Shown in pieces: positions 9,215 through 17,861 of a DNA stretch of 64,000 nucleotides. How positions within the stretch are numbered: the first letter of the stretch is position 1; every line of letters starts with the position of its first letter. The DNA comes from Pseudoalteromonas byunsanensis. GTDB taxonomy: Bacteria > Pseudomonadota > Gammaproteobacteria > Enterobacterales > Alteromonadaceae. The position numbers and the translations under genes were made by a program. The notes under the pieces are model-generated. The model was not told where the DNA came from and did no database searches. It worked only from the letters and a program-made list of their open reading frames with translations. The stretch covers positions 224,762 through 288,761 of the forward strand of contig NZ_MNAN01000037.1 of the NCBI RefSeq assembly GCF_001854475.1, in the 5' to 3' direction.

Positions 9215-9374
9215 ACGCTAATCATAATTACACCTCTAACCAACCTCAGTTCAAAGCCATATCTTTTAATCAACCCACTTTTGATATACATTAACTTCAG
9301 TTTTGAAAATACAATTTAAATCAATCAGTTCGATACTCATTTACTTTGAACCCGCATGTATATAAGGAAGCACA

Positions 9375-9674
9375 ATGCAATTCATCGTCACAGCCTATGA
9401 TCACACTGACAACGAAGCACTTAACCGCCGCTTAGCCTGTAGAGAAGCCCACCTCGAGGGCATCAAAAGTATGATCAAACAGGGCATTTTTTTAAGTGGA
9501 GGAGCAATGCTGGATAGTCATGGCAAAATGATAGGCTCGTCCGTTCATGTGGAGTTTCCAACCAGAGCTGCATTAGATGAGTGGCTTGCTCAAGACCCCT
9601 ATGTAAGCGAAAAAGTGTGGGACAGAATTGAGGTCTGCGAGGCGCGTTTGGTACCAGTAGAGCAATTTAAATAG
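9375..9674 (+). CDS. YciI-like protein
   Basis: The 99-aa product has the ferredoxin-like alpha/beta fold of the YciI family: an MQFIVTAYDHTD start, a R-R-x-x-x-R-x-x-H-L segment (RRLACREAHLEG), a GGAMLD stretch, and an F-P-T-R-A-A-L-D-E-W-L-A-Q-D-P-Y segment with the conserved Asp-Pro. Family members are small dimeric enzymes or accessory proteins of poorly defined activity. The ATG follows TAAGGAAGCACA. It lies 244 bases after the decarboxylase gene and may belong to the same pathway, but it probably has its own promoter. Confidence 0.8.
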   Translation: MQFIVTAYDHTDNEALNRRLACREAHLEGIKSMIKQGIFLSGGAMLDSHGKMIGSSVHVEFPTRAALDEWLAQDPYVSEKVWDRIEVCEARLVPVEQFK

Positions 9675-9752
9675 CTTCAAATTAACCTTTATTAAAACCA
9701 AACTTAACTCGTTTGCTAAAAATATTTGCTCTATCCACCCGCAGGACAAAAT

Positions 9753-10904
9753 ATGAAAGCCCTGATAACCTTATTGGTTTTTATTACCAGCGTTTGCCAA
9801 GCTAATGTAGAACGCTTTTCGATCGCGTCTAAAGTAATTGATGAAACCACTGCTGTGCGCGTTTCGCTACCAGATACCTATACCCATTCCGACACTTTTA
9901 GTTATCCACTGTTAATTGTGCTTGATGGTGCAACCCAGTTTCCTCATGTTGCAGCAAGCACCCAGTTTTTAAGTACTTATGCCATTTTGCCAGAAATGAT
10001 CGTGGTCGGTGTAAGCACCCACAAACGTCTACAGTACTTCACCCCTACAGAACATGAAGAATTTGTAGGTCGCTCTGGTCAAGCCAATGCTTTTAAGACA
10101 TATTTGCACAAAGAACTTATTCCAACCTTAAAATCCAAGTATCGGATAGCGCCTTATTATGTGATCTCTGGACACTCAATGGGAGGGTTATTCACCAGTT
10201 ATTTGGCACTGCAAAGTGACAGTGATTTTAATGCACACATCGCCATTAGTCCCAGCCTCTGGTGGGACGAGAACACGCTGGTGAATACTTACCAAACTTT
10301 ACCAAATCAACACCTTTCAAAAGCAAAGCGCTGGTTCTTAAGTATGGCCAACGAACCTGGCGAAATGAACGACTCATATGTTGCTATGTTGAACGCCCTC
10401 AATGAAAAATCAATTAAAAACTTGCACTGGTTTAGTCAACGCTTTGCCAATGAAACCCATGACAGTACCCCACTAGTTGGCAATGCACAGGCCCTCAAGT
10501 CACTCTTTCACAATTGGAATGCCGTCCCCGAAATTACCGTAATGTCACTTTCCCAGTTACATGCATTTTATCAGCTAAAAAGTGATGAATATGGTTACAA
10601 TTTCCCATTATCAGCACATCAGTACAATGTATATGGTCTCAAAGCAACCTACGAAGGGAAAACCACTTGGGGCGTTGAGATTTTGAAGCAAGGTGTAGAA
10701 CATTTCTCTCAATCAGAAATTCTTTGGGACAGCTTAGCGACAGCCTACAACCTGGACAACAAACCAGTTAAAGCGTTAACGGCTTCTAAAGAAGCGCTGA
10801 AACTTGCCAAAGCAAATGACTCAATTTATCTAAATGAGATCACCAGTCAAAACAAGCAACTGATGTCTAAGGTAAAATCTCATAGCGGCTCACGATCTTT
10901 ATGA
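9753..10904 (+). CDS. Secreted alpha/beta-hydrolase (enterochelin-esterase-like)
   Basis: The start is placed at the ATG at 9753, preceded by CAGGACAAAAT; it gives a signal peptide (MKALITLLVFITSVCQA). The mature protein has the esterase D/enterochelin-esterase-like fold: VVGVSTHKR near the first strands, the nucleophile elbow SGHSMGGLFTS, SPSLWWDE, and a catalytic His probably in ETHDSTP. The last 100 residues look like a short helical/TPR-like tail (WDSLATAYNLDNKPVKALTA). It is likely a periplasmic esterase acting on an acyl or siderophore-type ester; the substrate is unknown. Confidence 0.8.
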   Translation: MKALITLLVFITSVCQANVERFSIASKVIDETTAVRVSLPDTYTHSDTFSYPLLIVLDGATQFPHVAASTQFLSTYAILPEMIVVGVSTHKRLQYFTPTEHEEFVGRSGQANAFKTYLHKELIPTLKSKYRIAPYYVISGHSMGGLFTSYLALQSDSDFNAHIAISPSLWWDENTLVNTYQTLPNQHLSKAKRWFLSMANEPGEMNDSYVAMLNALNEKSIKNLHWFSQRFANETHDSTPLVGNAQALKSLFHNWNAVPEITVMSLSQLHAFYQLKSDEYGYNFPLSAHQYNVYGLKATYEGKTTWGVEILKQGVEHFSQSEILWDSLATAYNLDNKPVKALTASKEALKLAKANDSIYLNEITSQNKQLMSKVKSHSGSRSL

Positions 10905-11361
10905 TAAGACGATAAAGTAACGCCTTTGTGCCAAGGGGAGTGCCTAATTAGAGTGGGCAAACCACTTGGCATTTTAAGCCACAATTTAATAAAAAATTAA
11001 TCTAATCAAGCTATGAAAGTCAGACCTTTGTTGCCCATCTAAGTGCTCATCATAAAATTTAAATGTATTCAACTAACTGCTATTAACCAATATCACCACA
11101 AGCTTTTTAACTGCTATTCAAAGTTACAACACTGACACCAAAAATACTTAAATGAGTAAACATATCTGGCCAATTGGCCTGATTACCTCCAATGGTACAG
11201 CCTCACACACCCCTCAAATTAAACTCGTTTGACCATACTTAGCGCGACGCTTTGTATACAAACTCTTTGTACGAGCATAGCTTCGCACAGCGATATATAC
11301 ACAGCGCCGAAAAGGACTCCATCTAGGAGATTCATTAACAGGAATTAAGGAGAGAACCGTT
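10905..11361. other. Intergenic region with a likely terminator
   Basis: Near 10929-10976, TGCCAAG pairs with CTTGGCA around an inner stretch and is followed by TTTT, probably ending the esterase transcript. The rest is AT-rich with a GGCCAATTGGCC palindrome near 11169. No gene is seen before the ATG at 11362. Confidence 0.45.
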
Positions 11362-11982
11362 ATGAAACGTTTATTAGCATTTTGCTTAGCTGCATGCACC
11401 ATATCAAGCACAGCGGTACAAGCACAACTTTACAAACCAACGTTAACTCAAGAGGGTAATCAGTGGATGATCACATTTCACGATGACCGCTCGTCTGTCC
11501 ATGCCCGCTGGGCCACGCAAGGTATATGCTTTTACTTTGTTGGCATCAATGGTACTCATGAAGTCTATCGTTGGGTTTCAAACACTTACCCCAACTGGAA
11601 TGGCGTAGCCGAAAAAGAAGGTGACCAAGTCTTTATGTATGGTGACTTCTGGAGCGAGCGCGGCCATGATGGCATGCAGTGGGAATTAGTGACACAAGTG
11701 AAAGACTCGCGCTCTGAAATCGGTGCAGGTCACTGGCATGAATGGGTAGAAAATACCACTTTTGGTAGCTTCTGGTTCTTTGGCAACACGCACTTTGAGC
11801 GAAAAGGATATTGTAGTATCAGTCGCCAAGGCGCAACAGTAAAGAGTATCAGCGGCGAATCTTATGATGACGATGTAGGTTTACAGTTATCAGAGCAAGC
11901 GATGGAGAGATATAACACGCTAGAGCCACCAAAAGATGAAAAAGGCAGATTGCTTTCACCTATGGGGTTAACTGAGCAGTGA
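11362..11982 (+). CDS. Secreted protein of unknown function
   Basis: The 206-aa product starts with a signal peptide (MKRLLAFCLAACTISS, cleavage likely after VQA). The mature part is rich in Trp, Phe and Tyr (for example TFGSFWFFGNTHFERKGYC) and has two Cys, at GICFYF and KGYCSI, that could form a disulfide. I do not recognise the family. The ribosome site AAGGAGAGAACC is strong, and a perfect terminator follows the stop, so it is transcribed alone. Confidence 0.75.
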   Translation: MKRLLAFCLAACTISSTAVQAQLYKPTLTQEGNQWMITFHDDRSSVHARWATQGICFYFVGINGTHEVYRWVSNTYPNWNGVAEKEGDQVFMYGDFWSERGHDGMQWELVTQVKDSRSEIGAGHWHEWVENTTFGSFWFFGNTHFERKGYCSISRQGATVKSISGESYDDDVGLQLSEQAMERYNTLEPPKDEKGRLLSPMGLTEQ

Positions 11983-12023
11983 TAGCCCATGTAGCAAGAC
12001 AAAAGTAATGAGATACGTAAATC

Positions 12024-12047
12024 AGGCAGCCTGTTGGCTGCCTTTTT
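12024..12047 (+). terminator. Rho-independent terminator
   Basis: AGGCAGCC-TGTT-GGCTGCCT followed directly by T residues forms a textbook terminator after the secreted-protein gene. Confidence 0.9.
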
Positions 12048-12063
12048 AACTATTTGTTTTTAA

Positions 12064-12219
12064 TTAACAAACGCCCGGTGATGTATAACATACAGGATAG
12101 CTATGCTGACACATCCAAGGGGCTGTATAACCACCACCCACCTGAACGGTTTGCTGCTCGTTTAGTTGTTTATTTGTGCTTAAGTCTTTGATTGATTTTT
12201 TATTCAGTTTTATTTTCAT
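12064..12219 (-). CDS. Putative GG-leader natural-product precursor peptide (51 aa)
   Basis: A short frame with a strong ribosome site (GGAGCATAACA before the ATG) encodes 51 residues. It opens MKIKLNKKSIKDLS, then a Gln-rich stretch ending QTVQVGGG at residues 23-30. After the Gly run comes a core of about 21 residues beginning YTAPWM, with Cys at positions 37, 44 and 51, exactly seven apart, and the last residue is Cys. Leaders of the form K-x-L-x-x-K-x-x-K-x-L-S ... V-x-GG are known from double-glycine-leader RiPP precursors in marine gammaproteobacteria and Bacteroidetes. No modification enzyme, C39 transporter or immunity gene is next to it in this window. That it is a RiPP or bacteriocin is inference. 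Confidence 0.6.
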   Translation of the reverse strand: MKIKLNKKSIKDLSTNKQLNEQQTVQVGGGYTAPWMCQHSYPVCYTSPGVC

Positions 12220-12569
12220 TGTTATGCTCCTTTGTTGACTACAAATCAGCCTAATGAATTAAGCAAACATCATAAAGTGAATAAAATTCAAACAATCCCA
12301 ACCGTAAAATAAGCCCTCTATTAACTTAAAAATTATTAACATTAATCCATTAATTCTGTGATAAGAAATATAAAACTTAAAGAATAAAACAGTTCAAAGT
12401 TAACTTTTATGTACTTATATTGTAAAAGTAAAGATATTAATTAGCACAGCTCATAGTGCATTTATACTAATTCAAATAACGGGTTAGATATTGATTATTA
12501 GAAAAACGAGTATTGTGCAAGATGCAATTTTCTAAAGGTATCGTTATAACCGAGTAAGACCATCATAAG
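12220..12569. other. AT-rich intergenic region
   Basis: This very AT-rich stretch must hold the promoter of the short peptide gene on the minus strand. I see no further gene in it. Confidence 0.4.
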
Positions 12570-12880
12570 GCTTTTTTTAATGCATTGAGGCCGCTTTCTA
12601 AATGATCAACGTGTCATTCCAATTTATGCCCGTCAGAGTCAAAAATATAAAGTGAATGTCCTTCACTATGGTTTTCTTGCCATCGTTTAACACCATGAGA
12701 AAAGATACGAACTAAACCCCGCAAATCTGGGGGAGACGCATCAAACGCAATATAAGAATCTTCCTTAGCATAGGGACTGTCACAACTCAGGCACAGCGTT
12801 ACTGCGGAAAAATACGCACCACCGTACCATTTAACATGACCCTTAAAAAACCAATAAATTAATATAAGGTGCTAGAGGGC
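12570..12880 (-). pseudogene. Decayed FosA-like glyoxalase/VOC protein
   Basis: No intact gene is present, but translation of the minus strand gives a continuous match in style to fosfomycin-resistance FosA proteins: KWYGGAYFSAVTLCLSCD, then GVKRWQENHSEGHSLYIF, then DSDGHKLE, a TGA stop at 12614-12616, and after it HVDHLESGLNALKKA, which would be the normal C-terminal continuation. FosA proteins have W-D-G-G-A-Y-L, N-R-S-E-G-x-S-x-Y and D-P-D-G-H-x-L-E at these places. The N-terminal third is missing or scrambled and no start codon fits. It is a gene remnant with at least one nonsense codon and a lost 5' end. Confidence 0.7.
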
Positions 12881-12933
12881 ATATAAGGTTGCTTACTGCA
12901 ATAATGATATAATTTGGTCTTAGGAACATACTA

Positions 12934-12961
12934 TTTTCATCTTGTATCGATAAGATGAAAA
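12934..12961. repeat. Inverted repeat
   Basis: TTTTCATCTT and AAGATGAAAA form a perfect 10-bp stem around 8 bases. It lies downstream of the 13034-13981 gene; without a T-run in either direction it is not a standard terminator but may mark the 3' end of that transcript. Confidence 0.5.
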
Positions 12962-13033
12962 CTGCATATTAGCTAGCAAGCATTATGGCTAAACCTTTTT
13001 GAGCTAACCCAATAAACTCCAATCTATTTTTGG

Positions 13034-13981
13034 TTATTTATTCGGCTGCTTTTCTAATGTGTTAATACTCACCTGAGGCCACTTGATAAGACCTGCTCCC
13101 GTAGGGCTTTCAAAGAATTCCAACAAAACGGTTTGTGTGTATTGCAATAACATTTTTGGCTCACCATTGAGATGCATTTCTTTAAGCTCATAAATCCAAA
13201 AAATAGAACTCACTTCTCCTGCACTCGCTGCTCTGGTAATGAACGGAATGTTATTCACACCGCTACAGGCTGAAGCAGAGTCCACTTTCAACTGAGTAAC
13301 ACTGGCTACTTTATCTTGCTCAAAGAAAGGCAGGATAGCCTGATTAAGCAGCTCATTGGGTTTTGTTGGGTCAAATACTCCCTGAAACAGATGCTCGTGA
13401 AAGTGTAAATAAGGCTTAAGGTATGGGCTTTGCAAGTCCTGATTGATACCAATAGGTAAACCGCTAATACTTGGAATATCAAAGCCTGTGTGATTTTTTT
13501 GGCTTCTCCCAAGCGCCATCACGGCATTCCCCTGAGCAATACTAGAAAGCCGACCAACATCGAATTCCCCTGTAGGATGGTTTTTCCTGTGCAACCACAA
13601 ACCCGGTGCATGATGGATAGCAAGCCCAGCTTCTCCAGCTAAACCCGAGTTCGGAAAGTCAGCCGCTGCAATTTGTTCTATCGCTTGAACATATTCAATA
13701 GTGAACACTTCCTGACTGCCATTTGCCCCCCTATTTGGCACACTCTTATCTGGCAGTTGAAAAGTAAGCGTTTCATTATATTGGTTATTGAGTAGACGGT
13801 AGCCGTGTTCACCCGATGCAAAAGGCTGTGCGCTCATATTCCAGCCATGACCTTGAAACTGTCCGGAGTTTTTCCACACCCCAGGCAACTGGCTCAAAGG
13901 TTCTGATGCGGCCTCCGTGGTGGGTGAGGTGGTGAGCGAACGCTTTGATACTTGATGCTTTGCGTGACCTGAAATAGACAT
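13034..13981 (-). CDS. Uncharacterised 315-aa protein (possible heme-binding family)
   Basis: The product has no signal peptide. After a low-complexity N-terminus it shows LPGVWKNSGQFQGHGWNM, YRLLNNQYNETLTF and DKSVPNRG, then near the C-terminus SSIFWIYELKEM and LLQYTQTVLLEFF. From memory, proteins with this combination are annotated as heme-binding proteins with a lipocalin/nitrobindin-like part; I could not confirm this and no heme ligand is obvious. Several His-rich segments (AIHHAPGLWLHRKNHP, HFHEHLF) could bind metal or heme. The gene stands alone between a pseudogene and the M24 peptidase. Confidence 0.5.
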   Translation of the reverse strand: MSISGHAKHQVSKRSLTTSPTTEAASEPLSQLPGVWKNSGQFQGHGWNMSAQPFASGEHGYRLLNNQYNETLTFQLPDKSVPNRGANGSQEVFTIEYVQAIEQIAAADFPNSGLAGEAGLAIHHAPGLWLHRKNHPTGEFDVGRLSSIAQGNAVMALGRSQKNHTGFDIPSISGLPIGINQDLQSPYLKPYLHFHEHLFQGVFDPTKPNELLNQAILPFFEQDKVASVTQLKVDSASACSGVNNIPFITRAASAGEVSSIFWIYELKEMHLNGEPKMLLQYTQTVLLEFFESPTGAGLIKWPQVSINTLEKQPNK

Positions 13982-14069
13982 ATTCCCTCCTACTTTTTCA
14001 GTGTCATTGCTACATATAGCCTATTAGGTGTAGTTCATATATGTCTGAATAGCTATTCCGCGGTTTAGC

Positions 14070-14093
14070 AAACAAGGCGCTTTAGCGCGCCTT
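14070..14093 (-). terminator. Terminator overlapping the stop codon of the M24 peptidase gene
   Basis: On the minus strand AAGGCGC-GCTAAA-GCGCCTT is followed by GTTTGC. The TAA stop of the peptidase gene lies in the loop. Confidence 0.6.
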
Positions 14094-15455
14094 TATAGTA
14101 TGTAACTGTTTTTGCCTTCCATTTAGATAGAAAACGCCATCAGCGATAAAAAATGCATCTTCTTCGAGCATGATACGAATTTGCTTTTGCCACTGCTCTA
14201 AATAAATATCATTGCTCAATTCAATGGAGTATGCGGTGTTTAAATGCAGCGGGTAATCACCATCTCCTGGTTTACCTTGTTGCGCATCCCACATACCAAT
14301 AGTAGTGCCAGCCGCGTGACCATGCAGGCCTAAAGGGTGAGTATAAATTGTCGGCTTCAGACCTCTGGCAATTGCTGTTTCTCGTGCCATTTTAAGTACT
14401 TCATTGCCCGTTCTGCCCACTTTAAATTGTTCTAACAAGGCATCTTGCACCTGATTACCAGAATGTAACGCCGCTTGAAGATATTCTGGTGGCGAAGTTT
14501 CACCTTCTTTTAGTACATAAGCGTGCTGCTGCGTGTCTGTATTCAAACGCAAATACACTATGCCAAAATCAACATGTAATAGATCTCCTGGCTGGATCAC
14601 GTTATCACTATCAACATTGGTAAAGCTGGATTCATGGTCAAATTTACGCTTATCATCACGCTGAATAGATACACTCGGATGAAACCAAGTTTGCAACTTT
14701 AGTTCTCTGACTCGCTCACGCAACCACCAAACCAAATCATCTGTGGTGGTTTTTCCAGGCGTGATCACCTCGTTAGAAAAGCCCTGCGCGATAATAGCCT
14801 GCGCGATAGCAACGGCTTGCTTGAAGTAAGGAATTTCTTCGTCTATACGTTGCTCAAGCCAACCGACAGCCAAAGGCTCTGCCGATGTGAGCCGCTGCTG
14901 ATATTTAGTCGGTAACTTAGCCTGTAGCTTTTTTTGATCCGTCACCACTAATCCATCTGCATGGGCCCAATGTTCAGAGGTATTTACACCGATACGCTTT
15001 GGCTGATATTTATCCATCAAATCCACCAGCGCTTGCCACTGATCCGGTTGATTATGTTTATCCCACGCACTTATAAATACATTACCAATTTTATAAGGCG
15101 CAACTGCGTAAGCATTCACATCGCCTTGTTTATCCAGCGCAAACACTAAAATGGTGGTACGCCGCGCCGAAAGCCAGGTGGCTGGTAGCATGGTTTTTAA
15201 AACTGGGTCTTCGTTATATTCGCGACTGATCAACACCCACATATCTAACCCTGTGTCTTTCATCAGCTTTGGGAGCAACGTATTGACTCGTTTAGCGGTC
15301 AACTCATCAATTACCGCCGCGCGCTCCTTCATGGGTAGAATAGTAGAAAACGGACTCTCGCTGGCCATGTTCAGACCACTGAAAGCCAGCAAGACCAAAA
15401 ACTTGAGCGCCAATGCGCACTTATGAATGGATGCCAAAGGTATATTGGAAAACAT
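14082..15455 (-). CDS. Exported M24-family metallopeptidase (Xaa-Pro peptidase-like)
   Basis: The start is placed at the ATG at 15455 because GGAGTGAGAAT precedes it; the frame extends to a GTG at 15485. The 457-aa product has a hydrophobic N-terminal export signal (ALALKFLVLLAFSGLNMA). The pita-bread metal ligands are visible in order: HVDFG and a second Asp (NTDTQQHAY), the His in PLGLHGHAAGT, Glu in AYSIELSN, and Glu in IMLEEDAFF. The N-terminal half is a creatinase-like domain. It should be a periplasmic dinuclear-metal aminopeptidase or dipeptidase; activity on Xaa-Pro bonds is a family expectation. Confidence 0.85.
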   Translation of the reverse strand: MFSNIPLASIHKCALALKFLVLLAFSGLNMASESPFSTILPMKERAAVIDELTAKRVNTLLPKLMKDTGLDMWVLISREYNEDPVLKTMLPATWLSARRTTILVFALDKQGDVNAYAVAPYKIGNVFISAWDKHNQPDQWQALVDLMDKYQPKRIGVNTSEHWAHADGLVVTDQKKLQAKLPTKYQQRLTSAEPLAVGWLEQRIDEEIPYFKQAVAIAQAIIAQGFSNEVITPGKTTTDDLVWWLRERVRELKLQTWFHPSVSIQRDDKRKFDHESSFTNVDSDNVIQPGDLLHVDFGIVYLRLNTDTQQHAYVLKEGETSPPEYLQAALHSGNQVQDALLEQFKVGRTGNEVLKMARETAIARGLKPTIYTHPLGLHGHAAGTTIGMWDAQQGKPGDGDYPLHLNTAYSIELSNDIYLEQWQKQIRIMLEEDAFFIADGVFYLNGRQKQLHTIKAR

Positions 15456-15673
15456 ATTCTCACTCCGAAAATGTAACGAGGACACTCTTGAGCCTATGCA
15501 AATTACCCAACAGCCACAATCTCAATGAGACAAACCCCCTTTATTAACAGTTTATTGTAAGCTTGTTTCCTATATTCATACTTTGATATGAAACACTTCT
15601 GCAAGAATATAAACGGCTAAGGGAGGTGAGATAACAAAACTTATTCAAGCTACAAAATTTAGGCGCTAATATG

Positions 15674-15707
15674 CAAAAAGCACAACACCTTAGACAGTAT
15701 TGTGCTT
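15674..15707 (-). terminator. Rho-independent terminator
   Basis: On the minus strand AAGCACAA ... TTGTGCTT (8-bp stem, 14-base loop) runs into TTT. It lies downstream of the SpoIIAA-like gene. Confidence 0.7.
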
Positions 15708-15737
15708 ATTCAACATACCGGAAGTATGTGTGTACTT

Positions 15738-16139
15738 TTAATCTTTTTCTTTGTCTTTGTCTTTGTCGAACAGCCAAGCTTTAGCCTGTGCATATTCACT
15801 AAACTGCTCCACCTTAGCACCCACAAACCATCCCGCTATTTTAGCCAACGCGTCTTGCCAAGGCTGAGCACCTATCAACGCCACTTTTTCAAAGTGCGAA
15901 CCGTATTTTAACCCCAGTTTAAGATCATCCCACGCAGCCTGAAGCTCCCACCCTTCCAAGTGAGTCATATCTGCCAGCACTTTTATGTGTGGATGTTCGA
16001 CCTGTTTAAAGGCACCTTCTAACATCGGGGTAATGGTTTTATAGTCTTCGTGGGTTAACGTTCCAAATGCCTTCATATGAATGACAAATTCGTCATTTAT
16101 TCGCCCTATGCCAATTGAAAATCCGTGTTGCTGTGACAT
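15738..16139 (-). CDS. SpoIIAA-like (STAS-related) protein
   Basis: The start at 16139 is chosen because CTTGGAGCACAAAG lies directly upstream; the frame runs on to 16202 without support. The 133-aa product is a small cytoplasmic protein with the SpoIIAA-like/DUF3478 pattern: HEDYKTITPMLEGAF, VLADMTHLEGWELQAAWDDLKLG, and ALIGAQPWQDALAKIAGWF. It ends in a charged run of Asp-Lys repeats. Family members have an anti-sigma-factor-antagonist-like fold of unclear function. A terminator follows. It lies just past the eCIS operon, separated from it by 163 bases, and is not obviously part of it. Confidence 0.75.
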   Translation of the reverse strand: MSQQHGFSIGIGRINDEFVIHMKAFGTLTHEDYKTITPMLEGAFKQVEHPHIKVLADMTHLEGWELQAAWDDLKLGLKYGSHFEKVALIGAQPWQDALAKIAGWFVGAKVEQFSEYAQAKAWLFDKDKDKEKD

Positions 16140-16302
16140 CTTTGTGCTCCAAGTTGTTCGTTCACTCCTAATAAACTTAGTGGCACTTGGTCGTTGATAC
16201 AAGTCTCAATCTGCTGACATTTGATTTGGAACAAATAGCCTGCTTTGTGGACAACAATTGATGCCAAAATTGCTCACCTATCACCGCTTCCTGCCACACA
16301 AT

Positions 16303-17559
16303 TTAGCCACCAAATGCCCCTTCGGTTTGATCTGCAGCGCGTACGCCTTTAGATGCCGACGTCGCCAAGCCTAACCCACCTGTTAATACTTTTGTAGAAC
16401 TCCCCCCTGCCATAGTGGAGAACCCAGTGAATACTCCAGCATGTACTTCAATCCAATGTGCAACTGCTGATGCTTTTTTCATTGTTGAAAGTATCTTAGG
16501 GTGCTGCGCTTTTCTGGCCGGATCACTGGCCACAAAATCACCAACTGCGGTGCATACACTGCGAATGGCCTTCGCGATACCAAACAAGTACGCTGCAGGA
16601 TTGCCAGAGAATACTGCGCTGGTGATCGCAGCCGCCGCTTCCAATGTTCGTAGGGCATCCGATAGGATCAGGAAGAACTTACCCCATTTCCCTTCTTTAG
16701 TGGCAAACATACTGATCAGGCCACGTATAATTTTTGAGCCACCTACACACACAGAGATAATGCCTGGTACTGACAGCACGCCGTGGCTAGCGCCAATGAC
16801 TAAAAAGCCCGCGGCCATGGTTAGGCCACCTTCCAGAATGAGTAACATGCCCTTGGATTTCGCGCTCAGGCCAACCTGCTGTTGTACACCTAACGATTTA
16901 TCCTGATACTGAGTCACAACAACGTTGTTGCCATCAACGCATTTACCATGTAACTGGGCGGTGCCCTGCTTGGACTTTTGCCACAACTGATAACTGTCTT
17001 GACTCATTACTGCATAATTAACACCGTCGATTCCCTGCATAGGTTGAAACTGAGCAGTGTTGTTTTTACGCAAAGATTGAGCTTGAACAGTAGATGATTG
17101 TTGGTTTTGACTGCTGCCAATGGAAGCGCGCTGTAAGGCCTTATTACCCATCACTGTGGCTTCATGCTCAAGTGCTGCGTTGTCGTTCACATTCATACCA
17201 TTGACTTGTGTGGTGGGCTTCACACGGCCTTGCGCCTGTTGCACAACATGCCCCAATTCATGCGGTAAATGATGTGACTGTCCCGGCCCTAGGTGAATTT
17301 CACTGCCCTGCGCGTAGGCATGAGCTTGCACCATAGCAGGCTTACTAGAGTTATAATGCACTTTGACGTGATCTAAGCTCATGCCCGATAACGATTCCAT
17401 GCCCGATTTCAAATTATCTGGCAACCCAGTGCTATTGCGCTTTTGCTGTTGCACTGATGCGCTCCGGTTATCGGCGAGTGCATTTGCCCCTTTAAGTTGT
17501 GCAGCTTGTTGCGTGCTCGCTTTTTCTTTTTGTTGATACTGCTGCTTGCTGTCGCTCAT
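16303..17559 (-). CDS. DUF4157 (eCIS-core) protein, candidate injected effector
   Basis: The 418-aa product is the last gene of the eCIS operon. Residues 1-45 are Gln/Ser/Lys-rich and look disordered. Residues 45-140 form a DUF4157 domain: LPDNLKSGMESLSGMSLDHV, VHYNSSKP, A-x-A-Y-A-Q-G-S-E-I-H-L-G-P-G and HHLPHELGHVVQQ, an HExxH zinc-peptidase-like motif at 100-104 with a Glu-rich ALEHEA at 129-134. A Gln-rich linker follows. From about residue 236 to 350 there are long apolar, Gly/Ala-rich segments (LILEGGLTMAAGFLVIGASH, and GNPAAYLFGIAKAIRSVC) that look membrane-active. DUF4157 proteins commonly accompany eCIS and are thought to be cargo or cargo carriers. A pore-forming or membrane-inserting role for the C-terminal half is inference. 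Confidence 0.75.
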   Translation of the reverse strand: MSDSKQQYQQKEKASTQQAAQLKGANALADNRSASVQQQKRNSTGLPDNLKSGMESLSGMSLDHVKVHYNSSKPAMVQAHAYAQGSEIHLGPGQSHHLPHELGHVVQQAQGRVKPTTQVNGMNVNDNAALEHEATVMGNKALQRASIGSSQNQQSSTVQAQSLRKNNTAQFQPMQGIDGVNYAVMSQDSYQLWQKSKQGTAQLHGKCVDGNNVVVTQYQDKSLGVQQQVGLSAKSKGMLLILEGGLTMAAGFLVIGASHGVLSVPGIISVCVGGSKIIRGLISMFATKEGKWGKFFLILSDALRTLEAAAAITSAVFSGNPAAYLFGIAKAIRSVCTAVGDFVASDPARKAQHPKILSTMKKASAVAHWIEVHAGVFTGFSTMAGGSSTKVLTGGLGLATSASKGVRAADQTEGAFGG

Positions 17560-17585
17560 GTCGCTATCCTTACCTTGGCACCAAA

Positions 17586-17861
17586 TTATTTGTATTTCTT
17601 TTTGGTACTACCTTGACCAAACTTGCCTCCGGGGTAGCTACTTTTATTAGATGCCCACCACGAATTTGCTTCTGCGTGATTTTTAAACGCCCCTACATAT
17701 TGCCAACTGCCACCATCAGGCTTTACCCAGTAGTACTTATCACCACCGAGCTGTAACGTCTGCTGCTGCGCTGTGCGATTATCTTTTAACGGCTTTGAAT
17801 TAGAGCGTGTCGCACGCTGTTTAGTGTTTGCTGATAAAGAGTTTATATTGATCTGTTTCAT
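17586..17861 (-). CDS. Small basic protein of the eCIS operon
   Basis: The 91-aa product overlaps the ATPase gene by four bases and lies 26 bases before the DUF4157 gene. It is basic and Gln/Asn/Ser-rich, with a disordered-looking first half and a compact aromatic segment KYYWVKPDGGSWQYVGAF, then a Gly-Lys-rich tail. No known domain is recognised. Its place between ATPase and cargo candidate suggests cargo loading, a small cargo itself, or a chaperone; none of these can be decided from sequence. Confidence 0.6.
   Translation of the reverse strand: MKQININSLSANTKQRATRSNSKPLKDNRTAQQQTLQLGGDKYYWVKPDGGSWQYVGAFKNHAEANSWWASNKSSYPGGKFGQGSTKKKYK

Noticed and set aside
16415..16906. Long + strand open frame opposite the DUF4157 gene
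   Set aside because: Antisense shadow of a well-supported gene, with no ribosome site or protein character.
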